A stretch of DNA of 23,803 nt from Hyphochytrium catenoides (Eukaryota; Sar; Hyphochytriomycetes; Hyphochytriales; Hyphochytriaceae). The DNA is taken from contig FLMG01002800.1 of the NCBI GenBank assembly GCA_900088475.1, forward strand, positions 1 through 23,803, written 5' to 3'. The notes under the pieces were generated by a model, which was given only the letters and a program-made list of their open reading frames with translations, made no database searches and was not told the origin of the DNA. Shown here piece by piece: positions 1 to 10,593 of the stretch (its first letter is position 1; each line of letters opens with the position of its first letter). A program made the translations under genes and the position numbers.

Positions 1-753
1 CTCTCTCTCTTCTCTCTGTCTTCTGTAACCTGTCACGCCCACCTGGGCTTCGCATGTTCTTGCCTTCCTGCTCTCTGTGTCTGCAGCTGCTAGTTCCCTG
101 CTAGACAGAGCTTCGACAGCCAAACACAGCTTACTGCCAAACACATTGTATGGTTGAAGTTTCCCTAACTCTAGATTATATATACTCCTCAGTTTCACAC
201 ACAGTTAGCTACCAAACCCTTATCCTACCAAGGTCAGAAGCTCATTGAGTGCGAGCAATTGTAGGGCTTATTATGCTCAAAATGTACAACAAACCTTCTC
301 TCCTTCGAATTGCTTTGTTCATTCACAATTAATGTTACAGATTATGGTGAAATTCCGGAAAGATATAGGTATACATTCTGAATAATGGTATGATTTAGCC
401 ACAAATAGGTGGCACTTCTAAAATTTTTTTGCGAGGCCTGGTACATATATAGTAATACAGCACTACAGCCTCACGTCCAGCAGCAATTACCATTTTATGA
501 GACTGACAATACACTGGGAAGTAAGATTAGTAATATGTCGAGCACGCGAATGAGGATGCGTACCCCTACAGAGCTCCTCCTGGAGCGCCTCGCCCGGTGG
601 TTACAAGAAAGATATTGATGAGTGCACTTCAAGTGGCCGCCAAGCGAGGATGTTCAAGCCAAGCAAGAGCCGAGCTGCCAGTGGCTGCGGAGGTACAGTT
701 GAGGAGAGGAGGAGATCGTGAGCTAACAGGAGCAAGGCAAGGAGATCTTTAGG
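1..753. other. No secure gene; CT-rich left edge
   Basis: The first 25 bases are a CT-rich tract cut by the window edge. Around 130-420 the DNA is AT-richer and I see no coding signal. A plus-strand open segment at about 530-617 ends in the residues LLERLARWLQERY and a stop. Another open frame at about 570-715 contains the residues GYKKDIDECTSSG. Either could be an exon of the candidate at 754-1358, but no homology decides it. Confidence 0.4.
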
Positions 754-1358
754 ATGGTGACTGGGCTTGAGGAGAGCAGAAGACAGAGGCAGTTCGCGAG
801 GTGAATATCGGTGCACCGAAGGAGCGATTTGCCGGAGAGGTTATTGACGTCGTTTGGCCACAACTTCAAGCTCAACGCGTAGGATTAGCAGAAAGAGGGA
901 CACTTATCCTTAGACCTGTTGAGCTTTAGTGCATGTGCTTCGGAGGGAGTTGGAGTCAAAGCGAGGGGGATGGGAGGCTGTGCTGGTCTTTCACGAGAAG
1001 TCTTGTCTGTCATCTTTGGGGCGGTCATTTAGGTTGACGTAGTACCATCATCCTTCTGGGTAGGCAGACTGATGGAGACCTACACGGAACACAAGCCTCC
1101 ATATTCTCTCGCTGCGTCGGCATTTTGTGTCTTCAAAATTAACGGGAAGGGAGAGGTCTGCAGATCGTGAGCGTCATGGGGCTTGCCTTTTGCTCTGGAT
1201 TATAGTTGGCTTCACCGCGATTCTACAGTTGGGCAAGCGTAGAGAGCAATGCTCTGCTCGTTGTGCTTGTGGGGTCCTTTAACAACTCTTGGACCTTTGC
1301 TCGTCATCAGATGCGCGAAAAAATCTCTACCAACATTCGCTTAAGCGAAGAGTGCTGA
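754..1358 (+). CDS. Candidate small multi-exon gene, unknown product
   Basis: I do not recognise this protein. The two best segments are 1033-1155 (41 codons, preceded by an AG acceptor and followed by GT) and 1206-1358 (50 codons ending in TGA). They are separated by a 50-base GT-AG gap and are both in phase 0. Weaker upstream pieces that keep the frame are 754-800, 822-878 and 930-1008, separated by gaps of 21, 51 and 24 bases. If all are joined, the product is about 152 residues starting at ATG 754. The shortest gaps are far below the introns seen in the secure genes (93-240 bases), so this model may be chance stitching of open frames. No domain or membrane segment supports it. Confidence 0.2.
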
Positions 1359-3141
1359 AGTGTTAATGGTGGATCACTTCTGTGATAGCGTTAGCTTTAC
1401 CGCCGCCATAACTTCGGTGGTGCTGAAATATTAGTGCAAGGCTAAAGAAGTCCGTTGAAAAGAGACTTGGTTGCTCAGACATAACCATCGCCGCTTACTC
1501 TTCCGTATACGTCGTAGTCTCTGCCGCCCCCCCTGCCCCTAAGAAAAATATAGGTATGTGGATCACGTTCAGGCAGAGTGGGGGCCAGAGATGCTACCGG
1601 CCTGTCAGCTTTTCTGGCTATATTTGATCCTAATCTGCTTGCCCTTGCTAGCCTTGGCCATGGTGCCATCCTGCTTTGTGGCTCTGGTAGAGCTCTCCCT
1701 TGGCCGGCTGCCCTTCAACATCCATTGTCAGTGCCTGGGCTCTATCGACTGAGGTTTAGCTTTCTTACCATTGGCCTCGTCACCTGGTCCTGCGGAGTAG
1801 TTGGGATGGCAGAACAGTGAGCCAAAAAAAATGGTATCTCTTGAAGTCGACACCGACACCGCCCGACAATCAGGAGAGCACGTAGGGCGATGTATGTGAT
1901 ATGCGGTCATGCTGACAATAGCCAACAAGATATGGAAGAGAGCAGGATAATAGGTTCAGACTGACAAAAACGTTAGATAAGGAAACTCAAGAGAGGTGAT
2001 CGTAAAATCTGCGAACACGGTTTCTTGTTGGGAGCAAGCGTCAGGGATATTATACCATGCTTTAACCTCTTGCCGCTTCTCAGAGGAGAGGAGGTCAGTT
2101 GCTACCGCCCCAGTGCCCTCGTCTAACACTCTCTCTCCAACTTGGTATCTCTGTCCCTCGTTCTTCTCCGTTCGCTTTGTGCATTGATTCTTAGCCCCGA
2201 CCTCTCACTTTCCTGTGGTAGAAGCGTACAATGGGTAGACGGCTTGGAGCCAGCTTGTACCTACCTAATTCCCAAGGTTCTCTCTCTCTCTCTCTCTCTC
2301 TCTTTAGCTCTCACTCTGTCTCTCATCAGTCGTGACCCTCAGGGCAGCCCAATGGCTCCTATCTAGGCCTGCCTTTGTCCTTCATCGACCCGTATTCTGG
2401 CACTCTATAGTCGCTACATTGCTTAAATTCACCCTTGTTATCTGGTGCAATGATTGAATCGTCAACCTTACTTGGTCTACCGCGTAGAGCAATCGACAGC
2501 TGATGGGTCTCTGGTAGCTCGTAGGCTTGAGTCTTCCCCTCAGGTTGGGGTCTCAGATCTACCCCTTGGAGCTCTTTCGTTTGCCCTCTTTCTCTCACTA
2601 GGAAGGTGGTTCCCCACCCCTGGTCTTCTTCTTCTTCGTCAAGTTTCCACCTGGACAGTGCTATCAATCAGCCCACGCGGTTCACGCTGATGATGTCCAG
2701 GCAGGGCAGGCTAGAGCGGGGATATAGCTCTTAGAGCGACACATACTAAGTGGAGGTATTGATCAGAAACACCGAGAAGATTAGACGGGAGAGGCAATAG
2801 AAGCTACTGCTAGCTCCCTTATCCACACTGGTCCGAGCAGCTAAGCGGAAAGATGCACAAATTGTAAGTCCGCATGTAAAATTACTATACGGATGCAGCG
2901 GGAGAGTGACCCAGTTCCACCGAACAAGCATAAGCAGAGGAATAGATCGGATTGAACATGGCACTGATTCGGCTGCCACCTACGTGCTAGCAGCCATAAA
3001 GTTGTGCCTATCCTCTATAGGACTACCTTGAGGTACAGCTGCTGACTATAACGTTCTCCGTCCATGCATGAATGCCACAGGAGGGTTTGAACTTTTGATA
3101 CCTTTCTCAGTGCTGGCGCCGTTCTCTTTGCTCAAATCTCT
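1359..3141. other. Region without a supported gene
   Basis: Overlapping short open frames occur on both strands (for example 1578-1820 plus and 2359-2667 minus). None shows a family motif, and the longest, 2359-2667, opens with TTG rather than ATG. A (CT)12 tract at 2280-2303 is followed directly by TTTAG, which resembles an intron 3' end, but no exon pair could be matched to it. The right end, 3000-3141, should hold the 3' end of the large minus-strand gene; no AATAAA is visible close to its stop. Confidence 0.4.
2280..2303 (+). repeat. (CT)12 microsatellite
   Basis: Twelve uninterrupted CT units, followed by TTTAG. The same arrangement, a CT run then an AG acceptor, is found in intron 3 of the transporter gene, so this could be a polypyrimidine tract of an unseen plus-strand intron. 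Confidence 0.9.
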
Positions 3142-6100
3142 CTATCTCTTCTCACATCTACGTAGCCGAGGCTCACAATGCTGCTCAAGTATATGGAGAG
3201 AGAGTGTGTGCAAGTCCTCCAGCTGATCAGACCGCAGGCTGATGAGCGGTTGCCCCAGCACGCTAGTCACGTACTGGCTTTCCACCCAGCGCAGAAGTTC
3301 TCTCTGGCTATCGGTCAGTCCTGTCTGCCCGCTTTCAGCTTCCTCTGCCCCTGGCGAATGAAGGCCTTCTCGTTGTAGCCCATGTTTCTGCAACTCAATG
3401 ACTCGTAGCTGCAGCACAAGCTGACCTTCCTTCCCTCGCAAGTATGCACCGAGGGAGAGGTGGAGCCCACGCCAATAGAGCTGTGGCTGGGGCACCCAAA
3501 AGAGACTCAGGTGCTTGTACAGTCCTTGTCGTCGATCCAGCACCAGATCCTGCTGGAGCGCCTGATTCTGTAGGTACTGAGGGCAGTCGCGAAACGAACA
3601 GTGATGCTTCAACAGGCCACTCAGTTCCATCAGCTCTAGCTGATCTGTCTGAGGTCTGCTCTGGTTTAGCCGGTCTACCTCCTCCTGCGTGAATACCTGT
3701 GGCGCACCGCTGTGAAAGAGCAAGAACTCACGTTGGAGAAGCGCCTGCGCCGCAAGCCTGGAAGAACGAGTCCTCAGGCGCAGTTCGGCAGTGCGTTCTT
3801 GGGCCAGAATGGCTAGCTTATCTCCCATGATCCGTCGCCGTTCTTCAGCAGCAATGGCTTCAATAGCTGGTCGTGGATCAGGGTATAGAGGAGGAGACAG
3901 TCCAGCACGACGGGTCTGAGAGGTGTGATAGCGCAAGGCCTGGACATAGAGGCCAATCTGTAGCAGTCTAGTGTTGGTGCAGCGTGGCAAAAAGCCTGAC
4001 ACAAAGCTGTCCATGCGCCCAGCAGCCCCGTCCTCAAATCCTGTCTCTATGTAAGAGTACAGAGCGTCCGCAGTGTTCTGATCAGCCAGAATGGCACCTA
4101 GCTCCCACCGCCGCTCCCTTCCATCTTTAGTGACATAACCGTTGCGAAATTGATGATATAGCCGGGCAAAGCCGAAGACCGCCACTACGGCTTGAGGAGA
4201 GGGCGTAGCGTGTGTCCAGGTCTTGTCGTTAAAGAAGCGGCTCGAAGCTCTCATCCCAGCAGCGGCATCGAAAGTGCCGTCTCTCACTCCTTCTTCCTCA
4301 GATTCCTTCCCTTCCTTACCGTCATTGACGTCCACCGAGGCCCAAGAGATACCGAGGGACTCACGGATGTACTCCCGAGGGTCTGTTTCCTTGCCTTGGG
4401 AGTGAGCTCTCGCTCCTGTCTCTCCTGCCACCTTCTTTGCAGGCCTTTTTGCTGAACGAGAGCGGAGCATCAACCGCACCATTCTCGACACGCTCTCTGC
4501 CATCAGCCCTACAGCCACTTGCGCCAGCTGCTCCTGCATCCCATCTGTATCTCTGTCTTCGCTTACTTGATTGTTGTTGAAAAGTCTCCCAGCGGTGGGG
4601 TGAAGACAGAGGACTGCCAGCACCTGGGAGACAGATAGAACGTCATCACCTGGAGCCTCAGTCATATACCGAGCAGGATTGGGAAGCAGGAGCTTGGCTG
4701 CAATAGAGTCCCAGTGGGAGCTAGGGCTCTCTGATCGCGCCTCGCTGCTCTTTGAGCAGAAGACAGCCACATCGATGGTGTACAAGATGCGGAAGATAGA
4801 TTGAATCAACTTCTGTCGTCTCTCCCTCTTTTTATACCCATTCTCTTCCGCTTTCTGTGTGACTTCCTGTCCATCCTTCTCCCTTCCTGGAGCGGCTGAC
4901 TCCTGCGCCAGTCGCTCTAATGCGCGGACGAAGGCTGACAGCAGGAGCGCGGGTTCTTGTGAAGGTAAAGTTAGGTCTGGGTTTCGCGTGCAGACAACTG
5001 CAAGGTAAGACTTATAGAGAAGAGAAGCCCTGAAGGCTGAGTAGCAGGACGAATAGGGGAAGCGAGACTGGCCGTCCTGCCCCTCTTCACCTTTGTCGTA
5101 CCGCTCTAGAGGGTTCTCAAGCACGATAACATCCGGTGCAAGGTCCCCAGTCTCTGAATCTCTGTATTGGGCTCCCGCGTGGAGGAGACACATAGCAGAG
5201 GCGGTGTCTATCATGTCAGTCGAGACATAGCTGACCCCAATGTGCCAGGGATTAATGTTGGCCGATTCGCTGCGGAACACACGCACTGCAACGCCCGTCA
5301 TACCAGCAAAGTAGAGCCAATCTAGAACAGAAAACGAGCGTAATGCCTCAGGAGAAAGCCTTGCTAGGGACAGTCCAAGTTGCTGCCAGTGCTGAGAGCC
5401 TGAAAGTCCCGAAACAGTGGAGGTGAGAGCAGAATTTTCCTCTGCTCTCTTGTCATAAACCCTTGTCTTTCCCACCTTCAGGAAGAGATCTTCTCCAATG
5501 GCAGTGGCATCTGTTACAGAGCCCTTCAGTCTAAGAATCTTCATGCCGAACTTCATGGCGCCAGCTGGTTGAAGCCACAGCGCCTGCTGTTCGCTGGTCA
5601 TTTGGCTGCTTGCCAAGACTACGTTCGCCTCCAGCTCGTTTATCACCTCTTCTAGCGCCACCACCAATCCTCGCCTTTCTTTCATTAGAGCCACACGGGC
5701 AGGTGGGTCTAGAAGCCGCAGCTCTCGTTGGGGAACATTCGCTGCCTTCACGGACTCGAACACAGTCCGCAAGGTCTCCATGGCCTTGCTCACAGGCTCT
5801 CCAGCAATGGCTGCGACCTTGATGTCTAGGGTGAGCTCGTGGCAAAGGCGCAAGAGAGAGGCTGACGAGGAAAGGCGGCTGGAAAGCAGAACAGGTATAC
5901 AGAAGCATCGGTTCAGGATAAGCTTTCGAGGAGGAGTGCCCTCAAATAGCAGTGTTACGACTGATGACTGACTCGACCCTTTAGCTGCCTTCGGTTGGTC
6001 CTCCTGTTCTTCCTTCTGTGGCTCCTCCTGCCACGCTGGAGGGAGTCTTAAGATCCCCACCTTGCTAGGTGGAGCCACCAGAGACGTAAGAAAGCCCTTC

Positions 6101-8913
6101 CAGACGACATCTTCATCCTCAGGACAGGAGATGGACACTGAGAACCATTCTAGCGAGGACTTGACGTCCTCACAGAGATCAGCAATTACTGCGGGGAGCG
6201 TCAGAACACTTCTGCAATAGGAGATGGGAGCCATTTCAACCGCCGCAGCCATCTCTGTCAATGTCTCGGTCTTGCGCTTAGCCTTCATAAGCACTGCCGT
6301 ATGTGCGTCCTTCCCAATGCCGACGACTTTGAAAAGGCAGTTCACGCCGGCTCCAGAGATGCGCTTAGCGGCAGTAGAGAAGGATTGGTCTAGCTGTTGA
6401 GCTGCATTGTAGGTGTCTTTGCCGTCAGTGATGAGCACAAAGCAGTAGACCAGATCGGACTCTTCGCTTTGCTTCGCCTTACGCACCTCCTCTCTTAGAT
6501 GCCGACTTCGTTTCTCGTTCTCCTCTTCCTTCATGTTGTCCGTCTCTACCATTCTTTCTAGGGCACACTTCTTTTTCTCAGTGCTGTCGTTAACTCCGCC
6601 AGGGCCTTGGCGTCCTTGCATCTTTTTCGCCTTGTCTTCTTCTTTTCTCCTCCTGTGTTGGGCGTCTCTCAAAAGCTTTTCTTCTCGTTCCCTCTCCCAA
6701 CGCTCTTTGTGAGAGAGAGCAACGTCTATCGCCTTCTCATAGGCTAACAAGATATTCGTCCCGCCTTCTAACGGCATCTCACGCTGCGAAGATGCCTGGA
6801 AGAAAGCGCCATCAACATTGGGAGTATGGCTAACAGTGGAGCCAAAGAAAATAACGTCGGTCCGATCAGGCGCCAGCCGACGTTGGAGGAGTCCACAGGC
6901 TGGCAGGATGAGCTGTCTAAATGGTCCTCGACCAACAGACTTAGACCGATCCACAAGAAGAATAAGCTGCAAGCGGCACCGCGGACCAGACAAATAGTTC
7001 GACGAGCATGCCCAGGTGCGAAGAGCCCTCTTATCCACATTAAGTGTCCATAGATTATTCGTCCCGGAGAGGCGATTGAAGAAGATGCCAAAGGGCTCTT
7101 CCTCTTGCTCTTCTCCATTATTGCCCTTGCTCTTCCCTTTGTCCAGCTTCTCCTGTTTCTTCTCGTGCTTTTCACCAGGCTCTTCCTCGTCATAGATGAT
7201 CTGCTTGGCTGTCTCCTTCTGGAGGAATTCATCTCTGGAAAGCGCCTGAGCTTTTGGCCCCACCGTGATAATAAATAGAGGCAGAAACTGAGAGGAGTCC
7301 CGTAGCACATATTCTTCCGTCTCAATAGAGATGTGACTGTCGACGCCAAAGGCCAAAGGCATGTCTGTCACCTCTTCTTTCTCTTCCTTCTTCTCCTTGC
7401 TCTTCCTCTCTTTCTTTTTAGCACCCGATTCCTGATCGCACTCCTCAATGCCATCACGATGCGGCCAGCGTATCTGAGAGGAGCTAGAGCTGGAATCTAA
7501 GACGACACGCCTCTCATTCTCGAACCCAACCAGGCGGCCATTTCCCAGCAGCGCAACGCCCACAAACATCTGCCGGTAGCGGCCGGCATCCTCTACAGAA
7601 TACATACTCGCTCGACCCGCCGACCGCGCGACATACAAGCCACGACCCCAGAGAGAGCCATGAACCATTGGAAGGAGCCATCCGCGGTCCGTTATCTCTC
7701 CCGCTGCTCTCAGCCCTTCTCTAGATATGTCGGCTGCCACCGTCCTATCAGTAGTACAATGGAATGCGAGCGTGGGAGCGAAGAGAGCCTCCTTATGTAC
7801 CCCCTTCTGTTGGCCGCTAGGGTTGCCAGTCTTTCTCTGACTTTCTACCTGCATTAACTGCTGATGCACATGTATAAATTCCTTCAGAATGCGTGGACGA
7901 AGGATTCGCTGAACATGAATGCATTCTAACCCATCCCCTTTGATCCCGTTATTCCGCTGTACAATCTCTTGCATACTTGCCTCGAGCTCTTCCAGCAGCT
8001 CCCCTACCTTCTTCTCTGCCACCAATTGGCTAGCAACACTCTCGACGAGCCTTTGCGGCCCGTCTCGCAAGATGAAGAGAGGAGGAAAGTCAGAAATAAC
8101 CTTCTCTTTCAAAGGAGTTGACCCAGGGCGTTGGGCAGCAGAGCGAGGTAGCCCAACAGCAGACAGGGAAGAGGTAGAAGGCCCTGTCATTTTTAAAGCA
8201 GGTAAAGGTTCTTGCCGTGCGCTCTTCGTCTTTTGCAGAAACTCGATCACCACGTTCGTGAGGTCGAATAGGAAGCCGTCAGGAGTAGCAGTAGGATCAG
8301 ATGCCTGTAGGTTGGGAAAAGAAGTAGCTTGGAGAGAAGAGGACGATGAACAAGCACGTCGTATGTCTACTGCGTGGTCACTTGCTCTCCGGAGAAGTAG
8401 TAGAAGCACCTCCTGTTCCCCGAAGGAGATGCCGAACGTCCCTGCTGGCCAGAAAAAGAGAGCTGGAGGCTTCAATGGGTAGTCAGTAGGCAAACCGAGG
8501 ATTAACTCTACTTGTTGGGACATCTCTGATGGGTGGACATGATGAGGAAAGCAATAGGGCAAGGATTAGGATGAGGGTGGGGTTAGAGGCAGACGGGCAA
8601 TGGGATAGCGGGACTTACCTGGAGGGGAAGAGGATGATATAGATCTCCCAATGAACCTTGCCCAGCGCAGATAAGTTCCTGCCTCTCCTACAATCGACGG
8701 CCCGTTTGTAGTCTGTCGGATAGGTTGTCCTGCTATTTGCGAGTCAGAATCTGGGTCCATGAGGTTTATTCCCCAAGAAGCGGGTCCAGAAGGGACCCGA
8801 GGATCAGAGGGAGAGAGCAGGATGAAGTCCTCGTCATAGATGGCCTGCAGGGTTAGTAGCTCTTCCTCTAAGTTCTCTGGAAGCCGCTCCTGGGCTTCCT
8901 CTTTCTGTTCCAT
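3142..8913 (-). CDS. Large RWD-PARP-VWA protein (predicted ADP-ribosyltransferase)
   Basis: Two exons, 8913-8619 and 8525-3142, give about 1,892 residues. The start is ATG 8913 (A at -3, G at +4). RWD domain, about 14-198: it begins with EELLTLQAIYDEDF and contains YPLKPP at 114-119, the YPxxxPP-type signature of that fold. PARP catalytic domain, about 310-520: FHCT carries His354, GRGLY carries Tyr396, Tyr407 is the stacking tyrosine, and TEEY carries Glu503, so the H-Y-E triad of poly(ADP-ribose) polymerases is intact. VWA domain, about 610-885: DRSKS (Asp624, Ser626, Ser628), Thr688 and Asp799 form a complete MIDAS metal site. Lys/Glu-rich insertions lie inside both domains (about 468-484 and 700-789). 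Residues 890-1892 are unassigned. The likely role is ADP-ribose transfer by a cytosolic or nuclear scaffold; substrate and partners are unknown. No signal peptide or membrane segment is visible. Exon 2 is 5.4 kb with no intron. Confidence 0.88.
8526..8618 (-). other. Intron 1 of the RWD-PARP-VWA gene
   Basis: The donor reads CCAG|GTAAGT at 8618 and the acceptor ATCAG at 8526. It is 93 bases, phase 1: exon 1 leaves one G and exon 2 supplies AG, giving Glu99 before Met100. Splicing joins the two halves of the RWD domain, which is strong support. Without splicing, exon 1 meets a stop at 8566. Confidence 0.9.
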
Positions 8914-8994
8914 TGTTCTATGTGTTTCGCCCACACACTTCCTTCCTTCCCGTGTTCCAGCTCCGCGATGCTTTCTTCCTCTTGCTTCTAATCA
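8914..8994. promoter_or_regulatory. Short divergent gap, possible bidirectional promoter
   Basis: 81 bases lie between ATG 8913 of the minus-strand PARP-type gene and a plus-strand ATG at 8995. The gap is pyrimidine-rich on the plus strand. ATG 8968 opens a 7-codon frame that stops before 8995. If the plus-strand candidate is real, both genes share this promoter; no TATA box or CCAAT box is evident. Confidence 0.25.
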
Positions 8995-9115
8995 ATGGCG
9001 GCTTCTTCGATGGCGCCTAGGCGCCCGTCTGACTGGGATTCTTGCTATCCGTCGTGCTCTTGAAAGTTGTTGTTCGTTCCTCTGAGTTAAGGACTGTCCT
9101 TCTTTTTCAACAGAG

Positions 9116-9145
9116 CATGCCTTGGAGGGACATGCCTTGGAGGGA
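9116..9145 (+). repeat. Tandem duplication of 15 bases
   Basis: The unit CATGCCTTGGAGGGA occurs twice in perfect tandem. Its length is a multiple of three, so it would keep frame if translated; in one frame it gives MPWRD twice. It follows a pyrimidine tract and CAG, which could be an acceptor. Confidence 0.9.
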
Positions 9146-9726
9146 TGTTAGTTGGCATTGCCTCGCTCAACAGAAAGCTCTCATGGCGGCGTTGCTCTTC
9201 TTCATCGTCTTCAGCATGTTGCTGACTTCATCTCAGTTGCTGCTGCTCCTAGTGCACTGCCGTCGCTGCTTCCACAAATCAAGATGCCAGCGCGAAGCAA
9301 AAAGCCAAAGACTCGGATAAAGCCTGAGTCGTTTTTGATGTAGTATGGTAATTTCCTAGCGATGATAACCCGGGTTATTGCGTATTCGAGTCATGTTGGA
9401 TGAGGGGGAGAATGAAGGTCACTTCTGGGACACTCACTCTTCTTGAAGAAATTGTGTTCTGAGCCCAGGAGGGTTCCTGATAAATACGGTCTAGTTCTAA
9501 ATAGGTCCATGATTTATACACCCTCTTCTGACATCAGACACTTTGGTAGTGCTGACAGAGCTCCACAGACAATAACAGGCTTTTCTTACTGTTGCGGGCC
9601 ATCATGAACCATCATGAAGAGCGCCGCTAGCGCCGCAGGGCCAGCATCTTCATCACTCCCGATCATCATGAGGTTGTTGCAGATCTCAGGTTCGGTCGCA
9701 TGAGTTAAGACTGACCATCTTTGCAG

Positions 9727-10306
9727 CTGTGACTATGTCCAGTTACTTCGTTTGCTTGCCCTCCTCGACGATGATTTATCTCTGTGTTTGTGAGGGAGTT
9801 GTTGACGTAGTAAAGAGATGACATACGGTAGTTTTCGTAGGAAAGATGACAGTTCTCACGATTGGAAGAGAAGGACTACATGGAGTGACAGCAGCAGTGC
9901 AGGAGGGAAACGACGAGTGAGGGGAAGGAATCTATTAAGATTGAAAAGCAATTGAAAGAAGATGATCATGCCTACAATATTCTCCCTCCACTGGTCCTGC
10001 AGGAAGCGATCGGCAGGATTCACCATCAAACGGTCAAAGTCTCCTTTCCTTCTATTGCCCCGTCGTTCTGCTTGCCGGCAACTTTCCTGGGCTTCTTGTC
10101 CTACGATCCTATTTATGAATGCGTGAAAACGTCAGTGATTAAATTGAAAGGTCGCGCACTTCATAGACGTACTCTACCGGTAAGTTTGGGCAACGGGAGG
10201 CGGGGCTTAATAATTAAATAGAGTTCGTGAGCTATGTCATATGTCTGGTGCTCGTTCACGCACCCTGTTGCAAAAGGAGGTGAAGAGGGTGCACGACAGA
10301 CAATAG
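9727..10306 (+). CDS. Candidate multi-exon gene (3' part), unknown product
   Basis: I do not recognise this protein. The key segment is 9940-10179, 80 open codons ending exactly at CCG|GTAAGT, a strong donor. Upstream pieces that keep phase are 9727-9789 (after TTTGCAG) and 9841-9916 (ending at GTGAGG), with gaps of 51 and 23 bases. Downstream, 10277-10306 gives EVKRVHDRQ and a stop. Open stretches at 9151-9343 (with the residues PARSKKPKTRIKPESFLM) and 9418-9600 suggest that the gene starts further left, perhaps at ATG 8995 (MAASSMAPRRPSDWDSC). The 23-base gap is very short compared with secure introns here. The order would be divergent from the PARP-type gene and convergent with the PX gene. 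Confidence 0.33.
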
Positions 10307-10593
10307 ATGGTGTAGCTTGTCTGCCATCCAGATGCTGCAAAGACTTTCCAGACGTCCATAAAATCTTTCAAATCTCTTAAATCTTAGAACTTGCTTTCTG
10401 TACGAGCGGCATTTATATCTTGCCCAGGGGCTGTGAAGGGCGTCGCGGGTGACGCGCATAGGGAACTATGTTACACATCTATTAGCTGGTCTTTGACATC
10501 CAGACAAATCGTAGAAACCGTCCACATAAGCTTCTCTCGCTAGTCATCAATTAGCTGAGAGAGAATAGAGGGTTCCGAGAAGAAGTGATCCTT

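Noticed and set aside
2359-2667. 102-codon minus-strand frame, at first thought to be a retroelement remnant
   Set aside because: It begins with TTG, has no reverse transcriptase, integrase or protease motif, and no terminal repeats are visible nearby.
5531-5908. 125-codon minus-strand frame
   Set aside because: It lies wholly inside the large gene in another frame; no motif.
6768-7349. 193-codon minus-strand frame, and the 187-codon plus-strand frame at 7919-8482
   Set aside because: Both overlap the PARP-VWA coding frame, which carries recognisable catalytic motifs. They are out-of-frame or antisense shadows with no family signal.
8914-8934. Starts given by GTG or TTG for several frames, including 8934 for the large gene, 11562 for PX and 17515 for the transporter
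   Set aside because: Nuclear eukaryotic genes start at ATG; the first in-frame ATGs (8913, 11517, 17575) have acceptable or good contexts.
9337-9360. 17-base GTATGG...CTAG segment as a micro-intron
   Set aside because: It restores an open frame but is too short to accept without transcript data; free choice of tiny introns can open almost any frame.
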